Source of the DNA: Bauldia sp.
Lineage (GTDB): Bacteria > Pseudomonadota > Alphaproteobacteria > Rhizobiales > Kaistiaceae
Assembly: GCA_026126025.1 (NCBI GenBank)
Contig: JAHCJZ010000014.1
Location: 1-48,931, forward strand
Direction of reading: 5' to 3'
DNA: 48,931 nucleotides
This document shows, piece by piece, positions 10,132 through 18,276 of this stretch. Both the position numbers and the translations under genes were made by a program. Numbering within the stretch: position 1 is the first letter of the stretch; the number at the start of each line of letters is the position of its first letter. The notes beneath the pieces were generated by a model. The model saw only the letters and a program-made list of their open reading frames with translations. It was not told where the DNA came from and searched no databases.

Positions 10132-10745
10132 CGCGACAGCTCCTTGAGGCCGAGGCGGATCAGCTCCTGCGTCGAGGCCGCCTCGCCGGCGGCGCGGGCG
10201 GCGGCGGCGATCGCGGCGCTCGCCTGGATCTGGCCATAGCCGAGATTGGTGAGCGCCGACACCGCATCCGCCACCGGCTGCGGCGCGCGCTTCTCGGCAA
10301 GCTCGGCGGTAAGGTGCACGACCGCCGGGTCGGCGGCGGAGAAGGCGGGCGCCTTGTCCTTCAGCTCGGTCACCAGCCGCTCGGCGAGGCGCCGGCCGAC
10401 GCCCGGCGCGCGCGCCAGCTGCGCCTTGTCCTGCAACGCGATGGCGGTCGCGAGCTCGCCCGGCGGGAACACGCCGAGAATGCCGAGCGCGACGCGGGTG
10501 CCGACGCCCTGCACCGTGTTGAGGATGCGGAACCATTCGCGCTCCAAATCGCCGGCGAAGCCGTAGAGCCGGATGGCGTCCTCGCGGACATAGGTCTCGA
10601 TCGCCAGCGAGGCGCGCTCGCCCGGCCGCGGCAGCGCCTGGAGCGTCCGCGCCGAGCAATGCACCTCATAGCCGACGCCGGCGACGTCGAGGATCACCCA
10701 GTCGTCGCCGTAAGAATCGATGATGCCGGAGAGCTTGCCGATCAT
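10128..10745 (-). CDS. ruvA: Holliday junction DNA helicase subunit RuvA
   Basis: Tetrameric junction-binding protein. The 205-residue product starts [28 protein letters not shown] (OB-fold domain I) and carries helix-hairpin-helix motifs in domain II ([16 protein letters not shown] and [16 protein letters not shown]). The C-terminal domain III ends [20 protein letters not shown], which contacts RuvB. Length is normal. Confidence 0.97.
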   Translation of the reverse strand: MIGKLSGIIDSYGDDWVILDVAGVGYEVHCSARTLQALPRPGERASLAIETYVREDAIRLYGFAGDLEREWFRILNTVQGVGTRVALGILGVFPPGELATAIALQDKAQLARAPGVGRRLAERLVTELKDKAPAFSAADPAVVHLTAELAEKRAPQPVADAVSALTNLGYGQIQASAAIAAAARAAGEAASTQELIRLGLKELSR

Positions 10746-10800
10746 GCGGTGCGCATTATGGGCAAGCGGCGCGGCGCAAGCCAGCGGCTCCCATCTCTCA

Positions 10801-11001
10801 TCCGGTCATCCCGGACAGCGCGCAGCGAAGCTGCGTCGCGTGATCCGGGACCCAGCGTGAAACTTCGCGGCGAAGCCGCGTCCGAAAGCACGACCAGTGC
10901 CATGGCGCTGGCCGCGCGGAAGGCGTCGCTACGCGACGATTCTCACGCTGGGTCCCGGGTCTCGCGATGGCGCTGCGCGCCACGCGGCCCGGGATGACCG
11001 G
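10801..11001. repeat. Long composite palindromic repeat, family D
   Basis: About 200 bases: outer arms GGTCATCCCGG and CCGGGATGACC, inner GATCCGGGACCCAGCGTGA matched by an inverted TCACGCTGGGTCCCGGG, plus a central GCGGCGAAGCCGC stem. It fills most of the gap between ruvA and the next gene. No ORF of note. Confidence 0.85.
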
Positions 11002-11021
11002 GGGTTGGGGGATACGTGTCT

Positions 11022-11058
11022 GAAAAGCGAACAGCCCGGGCGCTTTCGCGTCCGGGCT
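11022..11058 (-). terminator. Probable terminator of the SH3/crystallin-like gene
   Basis: Stem AGCCCGG/CCGGGCT (11033-11039 with 11052-11058) followed on the minus strand by a T-containing run (GTTCGCTTTTC), about 40 bases after the gene end. Confidence 0.5.
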
Positions 11059-11096
11059 GCCCGGGAGGGAGGCCGCCCTGCGGCGGCCGCCTCTGG

Positions 11097-12092
11097 CTAG
11101 AACACGCGGACCGAGGAGATCGCGTTGTCGCGGCCGCTCGGCAGGTAGGGCACGCTGCTGGTGTATTCCTCACACCAGCCCGCGTAGAACGCGTCGCGGC
11201 AGACCTGCACCGTCAGGCCGGGATCGATGCGGATCGAGGTGATCCGGTTATCCCACTCGGCCTGCAGCGACTGCAGCGCGCCGCCACGGCGGAGGCAGAA
11301 GCCGGCGCCGCCATAGCCGCCGCCGTCGAAGAAGCAGACGGTGGCGTCCGGCGCGGGGCCGGGGGGCGGCTGCGGCGAGGGGCCCTGCCCGAAGCCCGTC
11401 GTGCGGTAGGACGAGATCGCGTTGTTGCGGAAGCCGCGCAGGCTCACGTCGTCATAGTAGGTCTCGCACCAGCCGCCGTAATTGTAGTCGCCGCAAACCT
11501 GCACCTGCGCATTGGCGCCGACGCGGATCGAGGAGATGCGGTCGTTCCAGTTGGCGGCGAGGTTGGTGTTCGACTGGCCCATGGTCACGCAGGTCGCTTC
11601 CCCGTCGAAATTGCCGCCGTCATAGAAGCAGACCTCGTTGGCGGCTGGCAGGCGCGGGCCTGCCGGCGGCGGCTGGGGCTGGGCCGGCGGCTGGATGCCG
11701 AGCTCGCGGGCGATGGCGCCGGCGACGAAGTTGAAGATCGCGATGCCGAGCTGCGCGCCGGCATTGGGGATCGGCTGCTGGTTCTGCGTCGACCGGAGGA
11801 AGCTGGCCGACGCCCAGCCGGCGCGGCCGCCATAGAGGATGCTGCACCAGGTGATGGGCGGGTTGCAGCCCTGGATGGTGACCGTGGCACCGCGCGGGGC
11901 GACGAACAGAACACCGTAGCTGGTGCCCGGACCGGAGCGGACATTGAGGTCGGCGGTAGTGACGGCGGTGACCTGGGCACCGGCCTGCACGGGAACGGCG
12001 CCCGGTGCCTGGGCCGCCGCCGGCGCGGCCGCGCCGAACGAGGCGGCGATCGCCAGACAGACCGCGGCCGACAGGGATTTCCTTGTTCGCAT
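11097..12092 (-). CDS. Secreted protein: SH3 domain plus two beta/gamma-crystallin-like (I36-type) modules
   Basis: 331 residues with a signal peptide (about 1-28, cut near AAAQA). A bacterial SH3 type 3 domain follows (about 45-100, DLNVRSGPGTSYGVL and GWASASFLR), then a Pro-rich linker and two repeats of about 75 residues (about 155-232 and 248-331). Each repeat has a VCFYDGG or VCFFDGG start, a W(N/D)(D/N)RI(S/T)SIR motif, paired Cys in VCGDYNYGGWC or VCRDAFYAGWC and an ISS ending. This pattern fits beta/gamma-crystallin or peptidase inhibitor I36 modules, probably disulfide-stabilised. The SH3 part suggests a cell-wall contact. GAGGAG precedes the ATG. A related module occurs in the protein at 20044-20853. 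Confidence 0.8.
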   Translation of the reverse strand: MRTRKSLSAAVCLAIAASFGAAAPAAAQAPGAVPVQAGAQVTAVTTADLNVRSGPGTSYGVLFVAPRGATVTIQGCNPPITWCSILYGGRAGWASASFLRSTQNQQPIPNAGAQLGIAIFNFVAGAIARELGIQPPAQPQPPPAGPRLPAANEVCFYDGGNFDGEATCVTMGQSNTNLAANWNDRISSIRVGANAQVQVCGDYNYGGWCETYYDDVSLRGFRNNAISSYRTTGFGQGPSPQPPPGPAPDATVCFFDGGGYGGAGFCLRRGGALQSLQAEWDNRITSIRIDPGLTVQVCRDAFYAGWCEEYTSSVPYLPSGRDNAISSVRVF

Positions 12093-12224
12093 CGAAAGAG
12101 GCTCCTCGGTTGCTCCACCCCCCGGGGATGCCCAAGAAACGGAACCCGCGCGGTGTGGTTCCCGCCGCGCCGCGCGAATGCCGGCGTGTGGCGCAATCGC
12201 GACGGGAAGAAACGGCGCGGTGTT

Positions 12225-12360
12225 TCAACCCTCCCCTTGCGGGAGGGTCGAAACCGCGCAGCGGTTTCGGGGAGGGGTGCTGAATCCGAGGATCGACGGG
12301 AGGCCGCACCCCCTCCCGAAGCTCGCTTCGCGACCTTCGACCCCGCAAGGGGGAGGTGAA
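12225..12360. repeat. Composite palindromic repeat, family A
   Basis: Arms beginning TTCAACCCTCCCCTTGCGGG and ending in its complement, with inner GAAACCGC/GCGGTTTC stems; same layout as the element at about 8507. Confidence 0.85.
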
Positions 12361-12368
12361 GGCTGGCG

Positions 12369-13634
12369 CTAGCCGCGGGCGGAGCGTTGCATGGCGCGAA
12401 TGCGGTCGGCGAGGGAGCGGGCGGGCTGCTGGGGCTTGTCGCCCGGCGGGGGCTTGCCGGAGGGCGGCTCGCTGGCGCGGCCGGCCATGGAGGCGAGCTC
12501 GGCGAGGCCCATGTCGCCGCGATAGGACTGGGAAAGGCGCGCGACCTCGGTGGCGATGTCGTTGAGCCGCTCGCGCAGGAGCGCGTTCTCGACCCGCTCG
12601 GCTTCCCAGTCATTGCCCGAGAGCCGCTGTAGCTCGCTGTTCTCGGCGACGAGATGCTCGTTGGCCTCGCGCAGCACCGTGATCTCGTTGAGGAGCTGGT
12701 CGCGCTCGGCCTCGAGGGCGGCGGTGAGCTTCTGGATCTCCTCCGCCGGCACCTTGCGGCTCTCCTCGTCGAGGCGGAGCGTCAGCTTGGAGATGCGCGC
12801 CTGCGACTCGGCGGCCGCGGCCTCCGCATCGGCCAGCTTGCGCTCGATGATGTCGAAGGCGGTGGTGCGGTCGGCGAGCTCGGACGAGATCTTGTCGAGC
12901 TCGCGGTCGCGCGCGTCGATGTCGGCGAGGCGCTCGGTGCGCTCGACCTCGAGCCGCTGGATGCGGGCGTCGAGCCCCTGCACCTTCTGCTCCTCGGCGG
13001 CGATGGTGGCGCGCGCCTCGGCAAGGTCGGTCTCAAGGCGCGTGCGCTCGACGTCGAGCGCGGTATGGCGCGCGCGGGCGGTGTGGATCTCGTCGCGCAG
13101 ATTCTCGATCTCGGTGTCGCGGGCAACGAGCTCGACGCGCTGCTCTTCGCCGTCCTCCTTGGCGCGGCTCAGCGTGATCTCCAGCTGCTCCAGCGCCCGG
13201 CCGCGCTCGGCGAGGCCGATGCGCAGCGCCTCCATCTCCGCGGTCGCCTCGTCGAGCCGCTCCTGCTTCTTCTGGAGGCGCAGCTGCAGGTCGGAATCAT
13301 GCGCCTCGAGCTTCTCCACCGCCGCGATGCGGCGGACCTGCTCGTCCGCGAGCTTCTGGATGGTGACGCGCTTTTCCTCGATCTCGGCGAGCTGCTGCGC
13401 CGCCTTCTGGCGGAGGTGCTCGACATTCATCTCGAGCCGTCGCGCCGACATCGCGAATTCGGCCCGGAGCTGGTCCTTGTCGGCCTTGATCTCGGCGAGG
13501 GTGAGGGGAACGGCGTGCTCGATGCGGGCGCGGGTCAGACGCACGGCGCGCCGCCACACCAGCGGAGCGACCATGAGCGCGAGGAGGCCCGCCGTCGCGA
13601 GCCCGAGGGCAAAGAACATGCCCGCTTCGATCAC
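12369..13634 (-). CDS. Membrane-anchored long coiled-coil protein, function unknown
   Basis: About 421 residues: one N-terminal membrane helix (MFFALGLATAGLLALMVAPL), a short basic stretch (WRRAVRLTRARIEHAVPLTL), then continuous heptad-rich coiled coil from about residue 50 to 375, and a Pro-rich tail with SLADRIRAMQRSARG. I know this as a conserved hypothetical of Hyphomicrobiales, with no assigned role. GGAG sits 7 bases before a GTG at 13634, which I prefer; an ATG at 13649 would add five residues but has no ribosome site. The long rod could act as an envelope scaffold, which is a guess. It lies directly downstream of eipA on the same strand. Confidence 0.75.
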   Translation of the reverse strand: MIEAGMFFALGLATAGLLALMVAPLVWRRAVRLTRARIEHAVPLTLAEIKADKDQLRAEFAMSARRLEMNVEHLRQKAAQQLAEIEEKRVTIQKLADEQVRRIAAVEKLEAHDSDLQLRLQKKQERLDEATAEMEALRIGLAERGRALEQLEITLSRAKEDGEEQRVELVARDTEIENLRDEIHTARARHTALDVERTRLETDLAEARATIAAEEQKVQGLDARIQRLEVERTERLADIDARDRELDKISSELADRTTAFDIIERKLADAEAAAAESQARISKLTLRLDEESRKVPAEEIQKLTAALEAERDQLLNEITVLREANEHLVAENSELQRLSGNDWEAERVENALLRERLNDIATEVARLSQSYRGDMGLAELASMAGRASEPPSGKPPPGDKPQQPARSLADRIRAMQRSARG

Positions 13635-13740
13635 CGGGCGTCTCCGCATTCTGGCGGGGACGAGACCCCTCCGTCCGCCGCCGTCCTAAAGGATACTCTT
13701 CGCGCCGTGCTGTCCAGCACGGCGCCGACCCATCAACCGC

Positions 13741-14352
13741 TCAGAACGGGTTCGCGTTGGCTTGCGGGCTGAAGCGGAGGTAGCTGATGTTGATGCCGAC
13801 GCGCGCCCCGAGGCCCGAAACGATCGGCACCAGCGTGATGCCGTTGCCGGTCAGCACCGTCATGCCAACGCCGCCCACGACATAGGCGTTGCCGCCGGCG
13901 CCGAAGAAGCGCTGGTAGATCGCGTCGATCGACGGGAGGTCGTAGACGAGGATCATCGTCTGCGAGAAATCGCCGCCGACGTCGAAGCCGATCGACGGGC
14001 CGCGCCAGTAAACCTGACGGGTGCCCTGGTTCTGGGTGTAGAGCGTGCCCGAGCCGTAGCGGACGCCGGCGACGATCGCGCCGCCGCCCGTTGTGCCGAG
14101 AATGTAGCCGTTCGGCAGGCCGAAGCGGCTGACGGCGTTCTCGATGACCTGGGCGAGATTGCCGGAGACCTGGCCGAAGAAATTCTGGCCGGCGGTCACG
14201 AGCTGGTTGGCATTGTATGTCGAGGATGCCGGCTGGGCGACCTGCGGCGGGCCGGCGAGCGGCTGGGCCGACGCGGGCATTGCGGCAAGGGCGCCGAGGC
14301 AGGCCGCCACGATCAGCGCCGCAGCGGCGCCAAGGCGGGTGAAGCGAATCAT
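13741..14352 (-). CDS. eipA: DUF1134 family periplasmic protein, EipA homologue
   Basis: 203 residues with a signal peptide (about 1-29, cut after MPASA) and a single DUF1134 domain (GNLAQVIENAVSRFGLPNGYILG, YWRGPSIGFDVGGDFSQTMILVYDLP and VGGVGMTVL). In Brucella, EipA is a CtrA-controlled periplasmic protein needed for envelope integrity. GGAGG lies about 9 bases before the ATG. Divergent from chpT and close to ctrA, it fits a cell-cycle-linked envelope role, but I see no TTAA-type CtrA box in the 196-base gap. The family call is firm; function is carried over from Brucella. Confidence 0.87.
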   Translation of the reverse strand: MIRFTRLGAAAALIVAACLGALAAMPASAQPLAGPPQVAQPASSTYNANQLVTAGQNFFGQVSGNLAQVIENAVSRFGLPNGYILGTTGGGAIVAGVRYGSGTLYTQNQGTRQVYWRGPSIGFDVGGDFSQTMILVYDLPSIDAIYQRFFGAGGNAYVVGGVGMTVLTGNGITLVPIVSGLGARVGINISYLRFSPQANANPF

Positions 14353-14548
14353 CGGGAGAACCTCCGGTAGGCCATGCGGGGATCGTCACACCGAAGGCGG
14401 ACCCTGACATGACGGGCCGCCATGATCGCAACCCCCTCTGTGGGCGACGGATTTCCCGTGTCCGGCAGCGGCGGTTGGCAGAATCGAGGTCGCAGTGTAT
14501 CCGAAATTCGGCCCGGAAAGGACGGGTCCGATGCGGCGAGGTTGGGTG

Positions 14549-15187
14549 ATGGCTGAACTCGAAGCGGCGGACCTTGCCGCCCTCCTTTGCAGCCGGGTCT
14601 GTCACGACATCATTTCCCCGGTCGGAGCGATCACCAACGGCCTCGAAGTCCTCGACGAGGAGGACGGCGAGGACATGAAGGCGGTCGCGCTCGACCTCAT
14701 CCGCAAGAGCGCGACGCAGGCCTCCGCCAAGCTCCAGTTCGCGCGCCTTGCCTTCGGCGCCGCGGGTTCGGCGGGCGCGGAGGTCGACCTCGCCGATGCC
14801 GAGAAGGTCGCGCGCGGCTTCATGGCGGGGGAGAAGGCCGCGTTCGACTGGGAAGCGCCGCGGGCGCTGATGGGGAAGAACAAGGTCAAGCTCCTCCTCA
14901 ACCTCGTCCTTTTGGCGGTTGCCGCGGTGCCCCGCGGCGGCTCGATCAAGACGACGGTGACCGGCCCGACTGAGGGGACGGTGTTCCGCTTCGAATGCGG
15001 CGGCCCCAATGCCCGCATCCCGCCGGCCTTCGAGAAGCTGGTTCCGGGCGACCTCGACGACATCACCGTCGATGCCCATGCGGTGCAGCCCTACTATGCC
15101 GGGCTCCTCGCCCGGATGTGCCAGATGCGCGTCACCGCCGCCCTCGAAGGCGAGATAGTGGTGATAACTGCCCGCGCCGTCGCCTGA
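14549..15187 (+). CDS. chpT: Histidine phosphotransferase ChpT
   Basis: Dimeric phosphotransfer protein that passes phosphate from the hybrid kinase CckA to CtrA (and CpdR). The 212-residue product has DLAALLCSRVCHDIISPVGA near its N-terminus, with the phosphorylated His in CHD, followed by a degenerate Bergerat-like C-terminal domain with KVKLLLNLVL and AHAVQPYYAGLLA. It matches rhizobial ChpT well. Start: the ATG at 14549 (MAELEAADLAALL) gives the usual short leader; an upstream ATG at 14531 with AAGGA before it is possible. First gene of a four-gene plus-strand run with a CheA-like, a CheY-like and a pseudo-receiver protein. Confidence 0.92.
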   Translation: MAELEAADLAALLCSRVCHDIISPVGAITNGLEVLDEEDGEDMKAVALDLIRKSATQASAKLQFARLAFGAAGSAGAEVDLADAEKVARGFMAGEKAAFDWEAPRALMGKNKVKLLLNLVLLAVAAVPRGGSIKTTVTGPTEGTVFRFECGGPNARIPPAFEKLVPGDLDDITVDAHAVQPYYAGLLARMCQMRVTAALEGEIVVITARAVA

Positions 15188-15309
15188 TCGGCGCCGGCGC
15201 AAGCGCCGGTTCAGCCTCCGTTAACCGCTTTTCTCCAATGCTTCCCGCAAAGGTAGAGCCGCGGGGGCTGGCGCGTTGGCGCCGTGCCCGGCCGTGCTTG
15301 CGAGGCATC

Positions 15310-16002
15310 ATGGGCGCAGACGGCCGGTTCAGGACGGCGCGAGGGCAGGTATCGGCGGCGCAGCGGGACGCCCTGCCCGGACGCGACCGCCGGTGGCCGC
15401 TGCCGGCCGCGCTCGCCCATCTTTCCGGCCTCGTCGCCGAATTCGCCGGCCGCTCCGGCAAGCCGGTGTCGCTGGCGATGAACGTCCCGCCGGGCATCCT
15501 GGTCTCGTCGGCGGTCGTCGACGCGATCATGCCGGTGCTGGTGCAATTGCTGCGCAACGCCGTCAATCACGGCATCGAGCCCTCGATCTTCCGGGTCGCC
15601 GGCGGCAAGCCGCTGGTCGGGCGGGTGTCGCTCGACATCCGGCTCGGCCAGCATGCGATCGGCTTCGCCGTGAAGGATGACGGGCGCGGCATCGATCCGG
15701 AGGAAATCGCCGTCATTGCGGTCGCCTCCGGCCTTGTCGGCCTGGAGGAGGTCGCGCGGCTCCGCCCGGCCGGGATGCAGGCGCTGATCTTCCGCCCCGG
15801 CTTCACCACCGTCACCGGCCCTGCCGCCGCGCTCCACCACGGCAACGGCCTTGCCCTCGGCGAAGCCCGGCTCGCCCCGCTCGGCGGCGGCCTGACGCTG
15901 CAGTCGCGGCCGGGCAAGGGCGCCACGTTCACCGCGTTCGTGCCGCGCGATCTCGGCGTCGATGTCCGTGCCGACGAGGGCGCCAGCTCCCACGCCGCCT
16001 GA
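15310..16002 (+). CDS. Stand-alone CheA-type ATPase (P4) domain protein
   Basis: 230 residues that align with the catalytic P4 domain of CheA only. The N box is QLLRNAVNHGIEPS, followed by GKPLVGRVSLDIR; the G1 box is KDDGRGIDPEE, then a FRPGFTTV segment, and the G2 region ends LGGGLTLQSRPGKGATFTAFVP. The P1 Hpt domain with its His, the P3 dimerisation domain and the P5 CheW-like domain are all absent. The G2 loop reads GNGLALGEA where CheA has GRGVGMDVV. GCGAGG precedes the ATG at 15310; an alternative ATG at 15238 has no site. It could phosphorylate or bind the neighbouring ChpT in trans, or be an inactive remnant; the sequence does not decide. Confidence 0.78.
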   Translation: MGADGRFRTARGQVSAAQRDALPGRDRRWPLPAALAHLSGLVAEFAGRSGKPVSLAMNVPPGILVSSAVVDAIMPVLVQLLRNAVNHGIEPSIFRVAGGKPLVGRVSLDIRLGQHAIGFAVKDDGRGIDPEEIAVIAVASGLVGLEEVARLRPAGMQALIFRPGFTTVTGPAAALHHGNGLALGEARLAPLGGGLTLQSRPGKGATFTAFVPRDLGVDVRADEGASSHAA

Positions 16003-16012
16003 GGGCGGAGAG

Positions 16013-16387
16013 ATGATGACGATGCCTCACTTCCTGGTCGTCGACGACTCCAGCGTCATCCGCAAGGTGGCGCGCCGGATCTGCGAAGAGCTCTCCTTCA
16101 CCGTCTCCGAGGCCGAGGACGGCCAGCAGGCGCTCGACATCTGCCGCGACGCGATGCCCGACGTGATCCTGGTCGACTGGAGCATGCCTGTGATGGACGG
16201 CTACGAGTTCATGCGCGAGCTGCGCAAGATGGACGGCGGCAAGCACCCCAAGGTGATCTTCTGCACCGCCGAGAACGACGTGGCGCTGGTGGCGCGCGCC
16301 ATGCGCGCCGGCGCCGACGACCATCTCCTCAAGCCGTTCGACAAGGAGATCATCGAATCGAAGCTCCACGAGGTCGGCGTCCTGTGA
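16013..16387 (+). CDS. Single-domain CheY-like response regulator
   Basis: About 124 residues forming one receiver domain with all key residues: the acidic pair in FLVVDDSS, phosphoacceptor Asp in ILVDWSMPVMDGYEFM, Thr in IFCTAEN and Lys in HLLKPF. No output domain. Start at MMTMPHF with GGCGGAGAG just upstream. It lies 10 bases after the CheA-like gene and overlaps the next gene as GTGA. It is a likely phosphate acceptor from ChpT or from a kinase elsewhere, which is inferred from gene order. Confidence 0.9.
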   Translation: MMTMPHFLVVDDSSVIRKVARRICEELSFTVSEAEDGQQALDICRDAMPDVILVDWSMPVMDGYEFMRELRKMDGGKHPKVIFCTAENDVALVARAMRAGADDHLLKPFDKEIIESKLHEVGVL

Positions 16388-16815
16388 ACGAAGCTCCCGC
16401 CACGCGCCGGCCGGCCCCAATCACCGACCCCGTGCGCGTGGTGGTGATCGACCCGCTCGTCACCAGCCGCCACGCGCTCGGCCGGGCGATCGACCTCGAC
16501 CCGCATCTCGCCGTGGTCGGCCTCTGCGCCGATCCGCGGCGCGCGGCCGGCGACATCCGGCGCGCCGCGCCCGACGTGGTCGCGATCCGCCTCCATATCG
16601 ACGAATCCGAATGCACCGCGCTTCTCGCCGACATCGCCCGCTCCGGGCGCGGACCCGCGGTGGTGGTCCTCGGCCGCGCCTCGGCGCAGGCCGACGCCGC
16701 GACGCTGGTGGCGCGGATCAAGTCGGTGGTCGCCCTCGGCCGGCCCGACACCGCCGACGCCCCCGAGCCGCGCGGCTTCCTCCTCCACGCCCCCGCCAGC
16801 CAGCTGCTGCACTAG
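16384..16815 (+). CDS. CheB-like pseudo-receiver lacking the phosphoacceptor Asp
   Basis: 143 residues with a receiver fold resembling the CheB N-terminus: VRVVVIDPLVTSRHALGRAI, VVGLCADPRRAA, then PDVVAIRLHIDESE where the phosphorylated Asp of CheB (VTLDIEMP) is replaced by Arg. The acidic pair is reduced to a single Asp and there is no methylesterase domain. It starts at GTG, overlapping the receiver stop by four bases, so the two are coupled. It may be a phosphorylation-independent binding partner; no function is recognised. Confidence 0.7.
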   Translation: MNEAPATRRPAPITDPVRVVVIDPLVTSRHALGRAIDLDPHLAVVGLCADPRRAAGDIRRAAPDVVAIRLHIDESECTALLADIARSGRGPAVVVLGRASAQADAATLVARIKSVVALGRPDTADAPEPRGFLLHAPASQLLH

Positions 16816-16829
16816 GACGGGCACCACCG

Positions 16830-16975
16830 TTCAACCCTCCCCTTGCGGGAGGGTCGAAACCGCGAAGCGGTTTCGAGGAGGGGTGCTGCCTGTGAAGCTT
16901 GTCCGCTGCCGAAGCTCAGCACCCCCTCCCGAACCGGCTGCGCCGGTTCGACCTCCCCGCAAGGGGGAGGTTGAA
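16830..16975. repeat. Composite palindromic repeat, family A
   Basis: Arms TTCAACCCTCCCCTTGCGGG and its complement with inner GAAACCGC/GCGGTTTC and GAACCGGC/GCCGGTTC stems. Lies between convergent pseudo-receiver and ctrA genes. Confidence 0.85.
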
Positions 16976-17010
16976 AGGAGACGGTGAAGGTGAGTTGCGG
17001 CGCCCGTCAC

Positions 17011-17034
17011 AAAAGGCCCCGCCGAAGCGGGGCC
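17011..17034 (-). terminator. Rho-independent terminator of ctrA
   Basis: Stem GGCCCCGC-TTCG-GCGGGGCC followed by TTTTG on the minus strand, about 30 bases after the ctrA stop. Confidence 0.75.
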
Positions 17035-17065
17035 AGGCTGGCCTATCCCGCGGGAGGAGAGCGGG

Positions 17066-17767
17066 TCAGGCGCTGACCTTCATCTCCGACTCGTCGGGCT
17101 CGCGCAGCACGTAGCCGCGGCCCCAGACGGTCTCGATGTAGTTCTGGCCGCCGGTGGCGGCCGAGAGCTTCTTGCGGAGCTTGCAGATGAAGACGTCGAT
17201 GATCTTCAGCTCCGGCTCGTCCATGCCGCCATAGAGGTGGTTGAGGAACATTTCCTTGGTGAGCGTCGTGCCTTTGCGCAGGCTGAGGAGCTCCAGCATC
17301 TGGTACTCCTTGCCGGTGAGGTGCACGCGCTGGCTGTTCACTTCCACGGTCTTGGTGTCGAGATTGACCGTGAGGTCGCCGGTGGTGATGACCGACTGGG
17401 CGTGGCCCTTCGAGCGGCGCACGATCGCGTGGATGCGTGCCACCAGCTCGTCCTTGTGGAACGGCTTGGTCATGTAGTCGTCGGCGCCGAAGCCGAGGCC
17501 GCGGACCTTGTCCTCGATGCCGGCGAGGCCGGAGAGGATGAGGATCGGCGTCTTGATCTTCGACAGGCGCAGAGCCCGCAGGACCTCGTAGCCCGACATG
17601 TCGGGCAGGTTCAGGTCGAGAAGGATGATGTCGTAGTCGTAGAGCTTGCCGAGATCGACACCTTCTTCGCCGAGGTCGGTCGTATAGACGTTGAAGTCCT
17701 CGGACTTGAGCATCAGTTCGATGCTCTGCGCGGTCGCGCTGTCGTCCTCGATCAGAAGTACACGCAT
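17066..17767 (-). CDS. ctrA: Cell-cycle master response regulator CtrA
   Basis: OmpR-type transcription factor that blocks replication initiation and activates division, motility and envelope genes when phosphorylated through CckA-ChpT. The 233-residue product starts [20 protein letters not shown]. Phosphoacceptor Asp lies in [20 protein letters not shown], and a C-terminal winged helix spans about residues 125-225 ([26 protein letters not shown]). It ends in Val-Ser-Ala, a hydrophobic tail like those recognised for ClpXP turnover. Two earlier in-frame ATGs exist, but MRVLLIEDD is the conserved start. The 509-base upstream gap is AT-richer than its surroundings and holds GANTC and TTAA-type sites. 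Confidence 0.98.
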   Translation of the reverse strand: MRVLLIEDDSATAQSIELMLKSEDFNVYTTDLGEEGVDLGKLYDYDIILLDLNLPDMSGYEVLRALRLSKIKTPILILSGLAGIEDKVRGLGFGADDYMTKPFHKDELVARIHAIVRRSKGHAQSVITTGDLTVNLDTKTVEVNSQRVHLTGKEYQMLELLSLRKGTTLTKEMFLNHLYGGMDEPELKIIDVFICKLRKKLSAATGGQNYIETVWGRGYVLREPDESEMKVSA

Positions 17768-17847
17768 ACCCATCCCCACCGTTGCCGGTCCTGGACCGGA
17801 TGGTCGGCGCGCCGCCCCCGGCTGGCCGAAAAGACGCGGTTAACCTC

Positions 17848-18018
17848 GATTCGATACGCTACTGCGTCGTGGTTAACAGAATCCTGATTCCAGGGAAACA
17901 CTTGTCCGGCTTCCTGTTGAAAAACCGTGGCCACACCCTTGAAAAGTCGTGCTGAATCCTGAGCGTCTGACCTTAAGAATTTTGGTTAAGAAACTCTCTC
18001 AACCGATTCAGCTGACTC
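17848..18018. promoter_or_regulatory. ctrA upstream region with six GANTC (CcrM) sites
   Basis: GANTC occurs at 17848, 17879, 17886, 17954, 18005 and 18014, six times in 171 bases starting 81 bases upstream of ctrA. CcrM methylates GANTC, and hemimethylation controls the Caulobacter ctrA P1 promoter. GTTAAC-containing half-sites at 17839-17845 and 17872-17877 lie in the same stretch. The sites are read directly from the sequence; regulation is inferred. Confidence 0.6.
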
Positions 18019-18048
18019 AAACTTGTCCGCCCCTCACATAGGGCGCGG

Positions 18049-18063
18049 TTTACCCGGCCTTAA
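18049..18063. promoter_or_regulatory. Near-consensus CtrA box upstream of ctrA
   Basis: TTTA-N7-TTAA (N7 = CCCGGCC), one mismatch from TTAA-N7-TTAA, about 285 bases upstream of ctrA and 215 upstream of the FliJ-like gene. It could serve autoregulation or the divergent gene. The rest of 18064-18276 shows AT-rich leader sequence without another gene. Confidence 0.35.
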
Positions 18064-18276
18064 GTCCTGTCCCGGATGATTAATGCGAGACGTAAACGAA
18101 GCGTTACCAAACGCGCGATAAACGCCCGGCGCTAAGGAATTGGTGAGAGCTGTGGTGGCAGAGTGGCGCCCGCGGCCGGCCGGGGCTCCCTTGCATCGGG
18201 TTCGGGCAGCGCCGCGGAAATGGCTCCGGCGTCCTGGCCGACAGGCAGGCGACCGGGCGTCGAGGAGACCACGGGG

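Noticed and set aside
17973-17989. TTAA-N9-TTAA upstream of ctrA
   Set aside because: Spacing is nine, not seven, so it is not counted as a CtrA box, although it could contain a half-site.
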